64,000 bases of DNA from Patiria miniata. Lineage: Eukaryota; Echinodermata; Asteroidea; Valvatida; Asterinidae. Where the stretch lies: the NCBI RefSeq assembly GCF_015706575.1, contig NW_024037072.1, forward strand, positions 25,483,162 through 25,547,161. The letters are read 5' to 3'. The notes below the pieces were generated by a model. The model made no database searches. It saw only the letters and a program-made list of their open reading frames with translations, and was not told the origin of the DNA. The stretch's first letter is position 1; each line of letters opens with the position of its first letter. Shown here one piece after another: positions 10,560 to 24,400 of this stretch. The position numbers and the translations under genes are program-made.

Positions 10560-12280
10560 ATACGGCGGAATTATCCCAACTAATTTTTGGGGGGTTGTGT
10601 AGTATAAGAGGTATCGCTGTTTTTTTTTTGTTCAATAAGGGATGGGAGAGGGGGTGTGAGAACACACCTGCTTAACGTGTTTAATTCATCGTCTCATTTG
10701 GTTTCCTCATTTTGACAATTTAAAAACAAAATACCAACTCATGTAATGTTTCTGGATATATTCTGCCTTTATTTTTTCGTATTATATCTTGGTATTAAAC
10801 GTTTGTGCATTCCTTTAAAGTCTTCATAATTTATCGTTGATGCAGCGAATGTGTCAAAGTCACAATATCAGAACTGCTCGAGTATTTGCAAGTTAGCATT
10901 CATAATTGCTACCCTAAACCACGATGAGAGAGTACATTCTGTACTTCTGTCCTAGACCTTCGTTTGAACTTCATCAGCTTATCTTCAGACACGCTCCGAA
11001 ATTGTAAAGTTTTCCCTGCACATGCGCTGCTTGCTGAAATACTAAATTATGGCCATTTCCACGAAATAGTCCCTTTTTAATTTTTTTTTTCACTATTTTT
11101 TTTTTTTTTACATAATTACAATTCTTTTGCACCCCAACTGTTCACGTCATCGACCTTTCTCAGCAACATCGCAATGTTTTTCCAGTCATTAAGGGACTGT
11201 ATAGAAACAAAGCAGTTTGAACAACATCACAATTTTTGACAAGTTGACAAAAAATTGCGATATCGTTAAACCATTCACTGCAGAATAATAGGGTTGTGTG
11301 CCAAAAAAATATCACTTCAGCGTGAACAAGAGAGTTCAACGTTTTGAAGCAGAAATTGCAACGGTGGGAAACGGGGAAGCTTACGAGAAAAGTGTGGATA
11401 TGTCAGATAATTGAGCGGAATGATTATCAAAGTTCAGCTCTGTAAACCTTCACCAGTTATCCTGCAATAAAATGAAATACAGGTACTATTGTGTATGACA
11501 GACACTTTAAGGGTAAATTGCCATCAAGCAGATTTTTCACTAGATAATACGAGAAAAATATATGGACGGAAAAGATAGCAGGACATAATTTATTCCGTGG
11601 AGTAACTCAAACGAGTGTTGTTGGTTCTCGTACCATTGGGACGAGACGAACACAACAAACATGACTGGTACAATACATTACATTCCCCAGTGATCCTCTA
11701 CAGGGTTATACGGTGATGACGTGACTTGGAAATGTAGTTGTTGTTTTTTCTCACTCGTAAAGGGGCTTCATATTTGGAAATGAATCATTTCAAGAATACA
11801 TTGGGTACCAGTTTTATTTTTATTCAGCCACGCAGTATGTAAACCGGCCATTTTGACAGATGATGGATAAGCACCACGTGGTTAAGGACACAACATGCCC
11901 ACTTCACATAGGCGGGCACCTCATACAAGTCCTATGCATACGTTATGTACAGAGTACAAAGCGCAAACCATCCGAGCGACTAGGGCCTATACCATCGTTA
12001 TTAAGGTTGCCAGAAGTAACTTTTCAGGTCTTAACAAGACACAGGCGCACATCAGGGAAAGGAGCCAGTATAGTGTCCTCTGAACGGAAACTGTTATCCG
12101 GGCACGTGATCACTGTACACTCACGGGAGGCCCCCTTTAATGGCGGCAGTATTGTGGTAGGTGTTGAACAGAGCAACTGCTCTACGACAGTTATCCTAAA
12201 CAATATCTCTCTCCAACGAGGGGAGCATCCGTGATAGAAGTGCCAGCGTATACCCGGATCGGTCTATAGGATAAGGTCAC
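10560..12280. other. intergenic, nothing recognised
   Basis: AT-rich sequence with T runs near 11080-11115. An open frame at 11860-12234 has no recognisable protein character and no splice context. No RNA gene is seen. Confidence 0.45.
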
Positions 12281-12670
12281 ACACTGTAAAAAGTCCCGGG
12301 TCAAATTTTGACCCGAAATTCGAGTCTCACGGGGCCTGACACTTTTCCGGGTCAAAATTACATTTCTTTGACTCATTTTCCGGGTCATTTTGACTTGGAC
12401 AAGTGTCATTTTGACCCGGAAAAGTGTCAGGCCCCAAATCAGGCCTCAAGACTTTTTGGATGCCAAGCAAAATGCACTCTAAAAAGTCCCGTGTCTGATT
12501 TGACCCGGAATATGGGTCATATTTGATCTGTATGAGGGTCAAAATGACAATACTCTGGGTCAAAATGATACTACTGCAAAGATCACCGGGTCCAAATGAC
12601 CCGAGGAGATCATCAAAAGAATTGTCATGTTGACCCGGAGAAGAATCACTTTGACCCTGAAATGAATCAG
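12281..12670. mobile_element. two adjacent GGGTCA/TGACCC-rich palindromic MITEs
   Basis: The first copy starts ACACTGTAAAAAGTCCCGGG at 12281 and closes near 12459 with ACTTTTTGG. The second starts CACTCTAAAAAGTCCCG near 12475. Many copies of CCGGGTCA and TGACCCGG in both orientations make the block strongly self-complementary. Chance open frames here read as repetitive peptides and are not genes. Confidence 0.75.
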
Positions 12671-14934
12671 CTTATAAATATAGAGGTGAAAATAATCAAG
12701 AATGGCAGTGAAGGAAATATTCCAACAAAAGTCACAGACGACTGGCAACCTTGATAATTAGTAAACAGCATCACACAAAAATAGCACCAAGTATACTAGT
12801 AAAGATGTGGTCCCTGACATCCGTCGATATTACATAATCGCACAGCTCGTGTCAGTTTTAACAGTACATAAAGCAGATAAAAATCTATATTTTTAAACCA
12901 ACAAATATTTAAAAAATAATTTATTAATAAATAAACAAGTACATAAATAATTTAACAAATAATAAGGATAAAACCCGCAGCTCTTTATATATATAAAAAA
13001 AAAGCGGATTAAGGTTATTATCACCCTTTATAGAATCTTACACATTTGTAAATCCAGCATTTTGCTGAAATATTGTTTAGAGGAATAAATTAAACAAAAT
13101 GGCTGTCGATTTCAGCTTGAGCTTTGAGTGTAGACTCCATTTTGGACTCAATCTCAAGGTGGGGGGGGGGGGGGGGGACACGGGGCCACTCATTTGTTAT
13201 GGTCTGGGACTCACGTCTTGACTCAGCAAATGTTGATTTCGTGGTCTTGATAAAGTCCACAGACCATGGACACTTGTAAGAAGTATGCTGGACAAACTGT
13301 TATACAGGATGTTTACATAGGCTTAACTGTTGAATCGGCATGAACAAGGTGACTGTTTTGAGACAGTGGATACGGTAGGTTAACTAGTGTGACATCGGTA
13401 AATCATATTAACCCATTCATACTTGCCACGGGTGTTCATTTCAGGCCTATATAGCCGAAAGTGGCACTAATCAGTTTTGGAACCAACGAAATTATACAAG
13501 AAAGCTGACTTAACTTAGGCAAGCGTTACATACAAACTACCATAGTTACTTTCATCCGCCATTGCAGTTGAACCCCATACAAACTTTGTCTTCATCAGAT
13601 CCATTAACATTAACAGCATGGTTACACTTTGCAAACGACGTGAAGCTGATCTACCAAAGTTGCCTTTTCCCGTAGCCTTTTCAAGAGCCGTCAATTTTAG
13701 AATGCGAGCGTATTTATATCACAGCCTCCAAGTGGAAAGTTATTATTGGTTCTAATCTACTTATGTCTTCTGTTAGTTATTGCCAGTTGAACTTTACATG
13801 AGTAGGCCTATTTGGAATACAGCCAAATGGTCGGATACCTATAAAGCATCACAACGTCACACTTGCATTAATTTCAATAATATATAGAGGATGTTACTGT
13901 AGTAAATAGAATGACATTGTAAGAAGATTGTACACTCGCAGGTACAACCGATGTGTTGAGACTGAGCTGCTCATAAGTCATCCGACAACATTTGCCCTTT
14001 TGACCACATTTTATTATCATTTAGATACAAGGTACTGTGACTAACTTGGTTCAATATATATAAATAGTTCATAATAGTTTGATTTTAAAAAGCAAACTGC
14101 AAGTATGCAGTGAAACCACATACACACACCATTGTATATGCATATTTTGCCGTCTTCACTTTGTAAATGTGAAAACCGTACAGTGCTCGTCTCTTGCCAT
14201 TTGCGGTTCGGCAATTTTAGACGAACAATTCTAAACCCTGTAAAGTATTTGCCTACACGTTTTGATTAAAATTGGAGAATTAGTAGCTCAAAAAGGCCGA
14301 ATCGGTATTTTTTTATGTCTACGGCTTGACCAGTTGCCATTTTATTGTGACTTTGTATAACAATGTCATCTGTAAACATTAAAACGTCCGATTCAAGCGC
14401 AGCTGAATGACTCTATTCATGACAAAGTACGTAGTTTGGTTCACATGATGTAATGGCCGTTTCATATTGGTACCCGGCCTTCAGGCGTTCAAGGAAATTG
14501 CCAGATGGATGCCATGATGTCGAGAACTAAAATCCGCATATTATCTGTTTTCAAATCTTAAGACCAGCTGAAAAACCCACATCGTATGGAGATCGGATCT
14601 AGAGGCATATACAATTCCCTTCTAAACATCATTGCATGTGTTTCCAAATGCAGCAAATATCTTTCTTTCCATACACGCTCGTTTGGAGCGACCCTTATGA
14701 ACGGCAGGTCGGCAGTTACTGCACTTCAGTTCCGTTCCTCGTATTGCAGTCGACACTAATAATCCACAGAACGCGAGGCGTATTGCCACCACTATATTCC
14801 AAGTTACAAACACACAAAGTTTTGATGAGGGAGACAAGTTCAGACAACACACAATTTGCAGAGAAGCTCGGGAGTACTGTTCTGTTTTTGGATAGTAAAT
14901 AGTTTATTGAGACGGATTAGGGCTGGTTTGCGGG
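12671..14934. other. 3' flank of the bestrophin gene
   Basis: AT-rich sequence immediately downstream of the bestrophin stop codon on the minus strand. Any 3' untranslated region would lie in its upper end. It holds a long poly-G run near 13160-13178 and a short TATATA stretch near 12985. No other gene is recognised. Confidence 0.5.
14903..14908 (-). promoter_or_regulatory. polyadenylation signal AATAAA for bestrophin
   Basis: TTTATT on the plus strand gives AATAAA on the minus strand, starting 27 nt past the TGA at 14935-14937. Use of it would give an unusually short 3' untranslated region. Further candidates lie downstream, for example near 14340. Confidence 0.4.
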
Positions 14935-15478
14935 TCATATGACCGACTCGTTGACAATTTGATTCAAGTCCACCGGGTAGCTAGAGTTACTGAGCGGGGA
15001 ACATTCGTCGTCATCCTCGCTGCTACAGTCTCTGACATCACGCTCCTCGTGTTGTCTAGACCGCGAATTTGACGGGGGTTCCTCCGTGGCTGCCGCTGAC
15101 TCTGCCCGGTCTCGCTTGACCTGACTCTGGTGGGCATGCGAGGCGTCCTTCCTCCTCTCCCCAGTAGACCGGCTGAGTTTCTTGGGCGGCACGGTCAGTT
15201 CCTCGGGAGGTCTAGACCCTGTCTGCTGGAGGTTGGACGGCACAAAGGTACTGTAGGCTGGAGGCGGCCGCTTAAAGTGTGAGAAGCTGTTACTGCTACT
15301 CTCACGGCCGTTGCCATCTTCGTTGGGGGAGCCGTTGAGATCGCTGGTGTTTTCCGAGCGACCGTTGTTGTTCTTCTTCTTGATGCTATTTGTGTGAAGT
15401 TTGCACGTCATCACCTCGTCTTCCTCCGTGAAGACTTTATGTGGCATACTCGTGAAGGCCATGTCTCTTCGAGATAAC
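14935..15478 (-). CDS. BEST: bestrophin last coding exon (cytoplasmic tail)
   Basis: The acceptor GGCAG lies just before 15478. The first base completes an Arg codon split with the previous exon, then [14 protein letters not shown] follows. The exon codes for about 180 residues and ends at TGA (14935-14937). The tail is Ser/Asn/Glu/Lys/Arg-rich, with an acidic cluster (SSEDDDECS) and no domain. The C-terminus Glu-Ser-Val-Ile fits a class I PDZ ligand (Ser/Thr-x-hydrophobic). Tails of bestrophins diverge quickly, so the assignment rests on frame and splice continuity rather than similarity. Confidence 0.9.
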
Positions 15479-18400
15479 CTGCCAACAAAATAATAAAATA
15501 CACACTAGATTGCTGTTTTCCTATCTTGAACTTACGCATATCAGAACAAGGGGCTGTTATAGACTAAAATAGTTTGCGGCTGACAAACGCGACACAACCG
15601 AATAAAGTGAAGCGGATGTCGAAGAGATTCTTTTGATTAATATTACAAATCTTGCACTGTGGAAATCAATAGAAACATGTTACCAACAAAAATCTGCACA
15701 TTAGATATCAACTAGAGCGATATATCAGAATGATTAATAAAATGGTATTTTTTTTATAAAGCGTACGTATTCACCATTATTGGTGCTCACGCTACATCTA
15801 TATTACCCTGCTCATTAGGCCAATGAAACATTCCAAAGACCATTTCAGCTCCCTGGGGAGTATTTAGCCCGATGCTGCCATTTCGGCACAAAGCAGGTAA
15901 TCAACCACAAAACCATCTCTGCCCTCACAGGTACCCATTTACTCCTGGGTGTAGAGAAGCAATGCGTGGCAAAGTGCCTTACCCAAAGGACACACGGCAC
16001 CATAGCCGAGGCTGGACTCAAACCCATAACCTGCAGAATTACCTACAGACCACGAATTCAATGCGAGGCCACGGCGCTCAACAAGCATTGTAGACATATG
16101 CTTTTCTACTGCATATGAAAACCTAATTGATGAAAACATGTCACTGAGGCTAGTGCTACTACTACTACTACTACTACTTACAGATCACGTCAGAAAGTGC
16201 TCAGAATCACTTTCGATTCCTTATGTGTTTCTTTTGTTGCCGTTTGAAATTCGATTAATGTATACTTAAGACGTTTATCGCCAAGTTTCATTGGGTGGAA
16301 CCAAACCTCTTGTATTGTTCGATCACAAACAAGTGCCTTTTCGGTTTTTTTTAAATTTTCTGTGAGCGGTTAAGGGGTGCTAACGGTCAGTAAACATACC
16401 GGACTTTACTGGCAGATCCCTGCCAGGGTTTGCTTTTGTTCTTGATTGCAGCGTTGGTGTACGGAATGTCTGGTACCGTGATGTCGAAGTGCTGGTCTCT
16501 AACGATAGGTAGACTCATCTCGTACAGGTCGTCTACCGTCAGAAAGCTGACCTATAACACAGACAAGGAGAAATCATCACATATTTATTAAAACAACACT
16601 CGTACAATTTCACCTCCTGCCTGAAAATGAGAGGTCGAATCATTACTCTCTAAATTCCAAAGAGTGAAATTAGGGACTAGACATTTTAGAGTGAAAATCA
16701 CTCTCATTTTCGATTGACATAGTCTGAAAAAAGAACCACTTCAGTCGAAGCTCGAGTGAAACCTCGATCTTTACGATTGACGAAATTTCACTCTAAAACA
16801 TCTAGTCCCTAGTTTCCGACTGTCGGAGTAAATCTTCACTCGAATGGAGTGAATTTTCACTCTTTAGAATTTAGAGAGTATCTTTCATATGAATTAGGCG
16901 AACAAAATACGGCCATTTAAATGGGAGACATAATTTGTTTGCTGCCCTCTATTGACATTGTCACGACAAAGGCCTCACATTGACCTTCATGAGATAGTGA
17001 GGCCTCGTTTAAAGAGGGCGCTATTGAGTTTTGGGTAAACTCTATTCACATTGGTTTACACACTTTTGATTCCAGCCAAATTGAAATAGTTAATGAAATA
17101 AGTTTATGTTTCAAATACAGGCTGACCAGCATTGCGTAATTACAGAAGGGGGATGGCAAGAGGGCGACCTTGCCTCGTGGCACCCCCTCCCCGCTGAGAA
17201 TGAAGACAAAAAGGAACTTTCTTTGTTGGAAATTATGACTAAACTCATTTGACAGCCTCTTCCAGTTAATTCGAACTATCAGCATGCCTCTTGCAAGGGG
17301 AGGAACAGGTTTATTACCACTGTCTAAATAAAACTTATTTGCTTCCGATGGGATAACTGGCTTCTTACCTGAAGGTTTCGGTCTACTATGAAATTCATGT
17401 CGAAGTCATCGTCGTCTTCACCAAATGGATTCATTAAATTTTCTGCTACCTACTCCAAACAAAAGCCAGAATAGTTCAAGTGTGTGTTAAAACCACAATT
17501 ATTTTATACATGGATATTTAATACTGTAAATGTAGGTTACGGAATTTTAAACACAACCACCGTTTTATAGTTCTGTCCACGGATTAACAGAAGGTAAGTG
17601 TTCTTTCAGCAAAACGAAAACAAATCACATATAGGGATGCGTGCGTGTGAATTGTTTTGTTTTGCTGAAAGAACGCACACCTTTTTTTGTAATCCGTGGA
17701 AAGAGCTTTAAAACGGTGGTTGTGTTTAAAATTCCGTAACTTCAAAAGTACATGACTGATTCAAATGATTCTTATACTAAAAAAAGCATATGAATTGGGC
17801 TTTCTTATCCTAGATTTTGGAAGTGCTACAAGCATAGCTTCACTAAAAGAGAAGTCCCGACATTTGGGTTTCGCTTTTTTTTACTCAACCCCTGTATAGG
17901 CAGTAAACGTCAATGACAGGCAAAACTAATTAACGTCCAATCTCCCCGGCACCACAAATATTCGGCGAAATTAAGTCAGCAAACTTGACTATTATAAAAT
18001 GTATAATCGACTGTTAATGAATATAATCTTGTTTCGTAATAACCCACCTTTAGCCATCCTACATAAAATACAAATTCCAGAAGTGTGAATCCTGGGAAGA
18101 ACAGATCTATCGTGTGTCCCTCAAACTTCATCTCAGGGTCTAAGTATTGCCTTCCAAGGAGACAGGCTACGAAGTAACTATACGTTGCTATGGTGACGAC
18201 CTGCAATAAAAAGAGACGGAATGTCTTTAGTCTTATACAATTAAGTTAAAATCGACAAAACTACATGCCCTTGGTTGGGTTATTAAATTATCCATTGGAT
18301 GGCCGCTATATTCTGTAAAAAAATTGATTGCATTCAATTCCATTGTCCACAAATCTAATAGACATTCCATTTCTGCAGATGTTAGAGTTTCTGGTAGCCA

Positions 18401-21400
18401 TACTTGATTAATTCGAGCTCTGTTCAAGTGAAGGTAAAGTCTTCCACTCAGTGCAGACATGAATCAGCCGTCGCCTTGATATGTTTCCCTTGAGGTGTAT
18501 TTGCAGACTGTCTTTTCTTTGATTGCCATGGGGAAGGGGTTCAGAGGTTACACAAACTCATTTCCACGAATTTCAATTTAGTAGCCACGTCTAGGCTCTC
18601 AACGCTAAACCCTTATACGACACAGGGGGCATTTTCTAGTCCTGTCCACAAAAGGGAGCACCGAAAACCGCGGTTTAGATTCAATTTGAAAATCGTAATA
18701 ATTTTATGCGGGGCCTGTACGAGCAATGGGAAGATTTTTACCCGTTACCTAACGGCAGAGGGCGCACGGTTATTGTACTACATGGGCGGAAATATAGTTA
18801 TTTCGGTCAGTGCGTCCACGGCCGGCCACGCTCACAGGTTCAGTGCTAAACGCCCTCAAACATTATGATGTTAAAAAGGCCCATGTATTGGAAAGGAGTA
18901 CTTCAAAACTATTGCAGCAATCTACAAAATGAGGGTGGAGCTAAGTGGTTTATCTTGCCCTCAGATTTTGTCTCTCGGCCGCATTAAAAAAAAAACCCGG
19001 GAGTGGATTGAAATAAATATGGCCATTAAAACCATTTTGTGTATAGCCATGTTAGCGCATGATGCCACAGATCATAATTGAAGCTTAAACAATGAAAGGA
19101 TGTGATTTTGACGATTAAGTTTTTTTCTTCTGCCATTTAATTCAAAGACAGCTGTCCTTGGCAACCAACTGCACTATCTTCCAAAGGCATTCTGTGCCAT
19201 ATACAGGGTGAGTAAAAAAAAAGCGACACCCAAATGTCGGGACTATTGTTTTAGTGAAGTTCTGCATGTAGCCCTTTCAAAATCTAGGATACAAAAGCCC
19301 TATTCATAAGCTTTCTTTTAGTACAAGAATCATTCAAATCACTCATGTTCTTTTTAAGTTACGGAATTTTAAACACAACCACCGTTTTAAAGTTCTGTCC
19401 ACGGATCACAAAAAGGTAAGTGTTCTTTCAGCAAAACGAAAACAAATTACATAGCTGTGTGTGAATTGTTTTCGTTTTGCTGAAAGAACGCACACCTTTT
19501 TTGTGATCCGTGGACAGAACTTTAAAACGGTGGTTGTGTTTAAAATTCCTTAACTTGAAAAGTACATAAGTGATTTGAATGATTCTTGTACTAAAAGAAA
19601 GCTTATGAATTGGGCCTTTATATCCTAGATTTTGAAAGTGCTACATGCAGCACTTCACTAAAACAATAGTCCCGACATTTGGATTTCGCTTTTTTTTTGA
19701 CTCACCCTGTACAGTAATGTGATTCTTTCCTCGAAAACACGCGATCAATCTTTTCTCAATTGGCCGGGGACAGCCTAAAAATAACCCCGAGTTCACGACA
19801 GAAAATGTCAGACGTATTATTTTCATTCTCAGGACCGTATATACCGAATATACAATCCAATCTCGGAATAATCCTAGAAAATTACAAAAGGTGGCAGTCT
19901 GCAGGGATTTGCTTTTGCTGTCATTTTTTTTTTTTAGAAATGAATGGATTTTGGGGTTAGTGTTTTATAGCAAATATTGTTACACTGACCTGTTTAAAGT
20001 TTTGTATTCAAAGATGCTGGAAAACCAAGAAAAAAATATTGCTGTTCTTGTAGTCATAATAATAATTTTTTTATGGTAATTTGTTTTTGATGTTTGCAAA
20101 TGTTGCACACCTTTAAGGGCAAACAAATCTGCCCCCTTCACATTTAAAATTAAACGTGTGGAACGTATTTTTAAATTGTCTAGCAATGTATATTTTATTC
20201 AATTAAAGAGCAATTAAAAGGAACCCATCAATACAATTTCAGAGATCACCGTAATATTTTAGGGACTGTAATTTTGTCAAAACTTAACAAAATGTCAATC
20301 TTGAACGTGCCACTTCCGGTTATCGAGAAAGTAATACATAATGCATGTAAACACATTCTGGAATAGACTATGAGTTGTTGTCCGGGAAGGTCGTTTATTT
20401 CAACTTCTGTCGAGTTTGAAAACGTGATCTCGTTTTTCTTCAGAAGTACAGCGTGCCAGTTGAAGCAGTTTACAGCACTTCACTAGCTTGTCTTTACCCT
20501 ATTAGAGATTGATCGGTCAGTTAATTTCTGGATAACGACAGATCATGTACAATCGCTTAAACTGCGAGCACAAGAAATGCTCAATAATGTTTCAATGGGT
20601 AATGTTGTGAGAAAATTTCCCGTTGTTGCTTTAAAATGTCGCAACCTTTGAACAAAGCTACGCTGATATTCTAATTTCGCGGGTTGTTTGTGCTTTCAGA
20701 TTGTTTAATCACTCAGGCTAAATCGAATGAGAGATCTCTGTTATTCTTGTGCCGTTGTCTGGCACCACTTGCACAGGGGTAATCGCAGCGTAGGAACCCG
20801 GGTAAAGTGCCGGGTATATATATCATATTGATACTCTTAAATAGATCTACAAGCGACCTAAATACATTGCTAATGACGAACGGCGGCATGCATGTCACCA
20901 TCTCGTACAAATTCTCCCGCTGTATGCTCGAGGGCACGTCGCAGGCTAAGTGCAGACACGTGCATTTTCATGAAGCGACATTACGGTGTGGACAACACAA
21001 TGTATCATTTTGGATTCACTGCGTTCTTTCCTCGGCGATGTGTCTAGTCTCTGGCTATATATCCTGATGAGTGGCCACCCGCTGAAAGATGTGCAAAGCG
21101 GTGAATTTTGTTCTGAACCAATTACGATAATACTATGCTCTGCTCATGGTTCCTCAATCAGTCTTGATCAGTATCAAAGTGGATTTTGTGCTTTTTGACG
21201 TTGAGGTCGGTGAAGAATGCTTAGATATCACAGGCAATCACAGCCAAGAGTCTTATCTTGTAAGGAGAAGTCTTAAGCATCTTTGCTTTTAGTTTAAACA
21301 ATGCTGGGAAATCAGTGATGAGATTTCCAATAAGGAATTGCTACAATGTTTTTTTTTTTAGTGTTTAACAATGCTTGCTTCTATTTGTTTGCTCTCTAAA

Positions 21401-24400
21401 GTCCCAGCGGTTTGATTTATGTGGCTAGATCGATGTTCATTTCTGTAGCTTTACGAATGTAGCTTTTCATTTTGTTCTGCAGCCAATACGTTTCGTTTCT
21501 TCGAGTTCTGAACTTAAAGCGCCACGATCTCCTTTTCTCGAATAATATCTTCGGATTATCTTCGTCGTCTCCCTTATCATCTGACCTACACCTTTAATAG
21601 CCACCGCCCGTCATTTTAGTGGACACTACATCGATCCCACCCGCACGCAATTATAAGCTATCCCTGCAAACAAATTTGATATCTCGGGAAAATGTTAGCA
21701 GGCAGTTTTTAGTCATGCTGTCCTCACTCAGTTTAGTTCATTCATTTACAACCACACACCGCTGTCTGGTTTCGCAAATCCAATCGCACATATCGGACAT
21801 GGAATCACCGCAGTCTGGTTTCGCAAATTCAATCGCACATATCGGACATGGAATCACCGCAGTCTGGTTTCGCAAATTCAATCGCACATATCGGAAAATG
21901 GAATCACCGCAGTCTGGTTTCGCAAATTCAATCGCACATATCGGAAAATGGAATCACCGCAGTCTGGTATCGCAAATTCAATCGCACATATCGGACATGG
22001 AATCACCGCAGTCTGGTTTCGCAAATTCAATCGCACATATCGGACATGGAATCACCGCAGTCTGGTTTCGCAAATTCAATCGCACATATCGGAAAATAGA
22101 ATCACCGCAGTCTGGTGTCGCAAATTCAATCACACATATCGGAAAATGGAATCACCGCAGTCTGGTTTCGCAAATCCAATCGCACATATCGGACATGGAA
22201 TCACCGCAGTCTGGTTTCGCAAATTCAATCGCACATATCGGAAAATAGAATCACCGCAGTCTGGTGTCGCAAATTCAATCGCACATATCGGAAAATGGAA
22301 TCACCGCAGTCTGGTTTCGCAAATTCAATCGCACATATCGGAAAATGGAATCACCGCAGTCTGGTTTCGCAAATCCAATCGCACATATCGGACATGGAAT
22401 CACCGCAGTCTGGTTTCGCAAATTCAATCGCACATATCGAACATGGAATCACCGCAGTCTGGTTTCGCAAATTCAGTCGCACATATCGGACATGGAATCA
22501 CCGCAGTCTGGTTTCGCAAATTCAATCGCACATATCGGACATGGAATCACCGCAGTCTGGTTTTCGCAAAACTTCAGTAAACGTACGACAATTTTTTTTC
22601 TTCTTCAGAGTCTCGAGTTAAATTGGGTCGCTGGGATCGATCAATTTACTGCGCTTCGGTGGTAATTTGTCGGGAGTGCATTAGCAACGGAATAGAGAAA
22701 TTCGAAAAGAGCTTTTTAATTTTGCAGAATTTTTATGTGTGTATTCAGAATCGAATGATGACAACAATGGTCACTATCACTATTTACAGAGTATAATTTT
22801 AAGGACGTTCAAATCAATATGCGAGAATAATGCCATTGCTTAGTATATTCTGCGGTTACATCACGTAGGTTTCTCTCACAGTTCAGGCGAATGTAGCTTG
22901 CGGAGGCGAGGTTTTGTGCAGTGTTTAATTTGAGAGCTTGGTTTGTGCCTAATAATCAAGGCTAGAGGCGATTGATATACTGCTGACAACTGACGGATTT
23001 CCGAAAACATTGTCCCTGTTTCATCATCCTCAGATCTGCAATCATGAGCTGCATTCGTTTTTTTTTGTATTCCGTGACTTTGTTGCGTAAACATCCCCGG
23101 GAAGGATTCCGTGTCTTGAAAGGCTCAAATATCAAATCAGTGCAGCACCTTGAGGGCATCTCCGTCTGTGTCTTACTCTTACTACACGTCTTGCCTCTTT
23201 CTGAGCCTCAGCACACGGCATCGATCGTGGTGCGGCACAAACTACGTACTCTCCTTCACTAACTAACGTTTAAACACTTGGTGTCAAAACTGCACATCAG
23301 ACGTCTGCACTAGCAAGCAGGAGGTCTTGGGTTCGAGTCCCACCCGAGCAGTTTGTGATTTTTAGCTGCGGGATAGCAGCTCAACAAATCATCACGTCTC
23401 TCCGTTAGTCCGTTAGTTAGTTAGTAACAAACGCTGACATTGTCTATTGCCCCTACATATTTTGACCGACTTCAGCCAAACTTTGTCAAAAGTATCAGTA
23501 ACCCCAAACCTCGTCCCCAGGGTGTCGAGCAGTACGCGCCCACTATACCTGCTCTGGTATTGGATCATTTGCAATTTTTTTAACACGTATGCAAATGAGG
23601 AATAGTCTGGTGCCTGCCTGTGCGTTACATTAGCGTTTGTTTTTGTATATGTCTGGGGTAAAACCATTGAACTCCATATACACAGGAGATCAATGGGTAA
23701 AACATAATCAATTCGTCGCGCCGTGAGTTACAATAACACGATTGTTTTCGAAGTTAAAATGTTACAATCTTATCCCGCCAATATGCAGTATCACATTTCA
23801 TATTAATATGAGTAAATTAGAAAGGAAAGAGGAGTGTTTTTTGAGAAGGCGTGGACGTTATAATTACAATGATCGTGAAAACACGTAATGCACGTTGGAA
23901 ATAACAACACCAAGTACACGATATAAATCCATTACTAGCCTATTGCGGTATCGGATCAGGATACAGGAAGAAAAGGGCTTACTATTGGAAACGAAGTTGG
24001 AAATAATGTAAGCACTGGGGAGGAGGTTGCAGTAGCCCAGCCCCACCGTGTGTTGTGTAATCCAATGCACGTAAAAGAACCCAGTGACACTTATCGCTAA
24101 GAGAAGGGGTTTGCCCCGGTGTTTCTGGTCTCCAGTATAAACTCCCACGCGGAGTAAGGAGATGAACCAACCCAGAACCAAGAACATGTCACATGACCAA
24201 ACTGCGGTCAAAGGTCATAAGGGGTCACAGGGGTCAAAAGCCCGATTTTTTAAAACTCAAAACACTACTCCTTCCAGAAATTACATGGCACACTCAAGTG
24301 ACTCATGCATGAACACGTATTCGTTGGCCCGCAGCTGCCGAGATCCGAACGAGCTTGTTTCCTCACAATCACTCGTATACAGTGTTTACATAAATACGTT

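Noticed and set aside
11860..12234. 124-codon plus-strand frame
   Set aside because: No protein-family character and no start, splice or polyadenylation context.
12191..12563. Frames rich in Asp-Pro-Glu-Lys-type repeats
   Set aside because: They are translations of the GGGTCA-rich palindromic MITEs.
21763..22568. CRISPR array
   Set aside because: Units are head-to-tail with no unique spacers, in a eukaryotic intron with no cas-like genes.
21619..22621. Three overlapping plus-strand open frames of 168-210 codons with repeated peptides
   Set aside because: They are translations of the 49/50-bp tandem array in three frames. The unit simply lacks stops, and there is no independent sign of coding.
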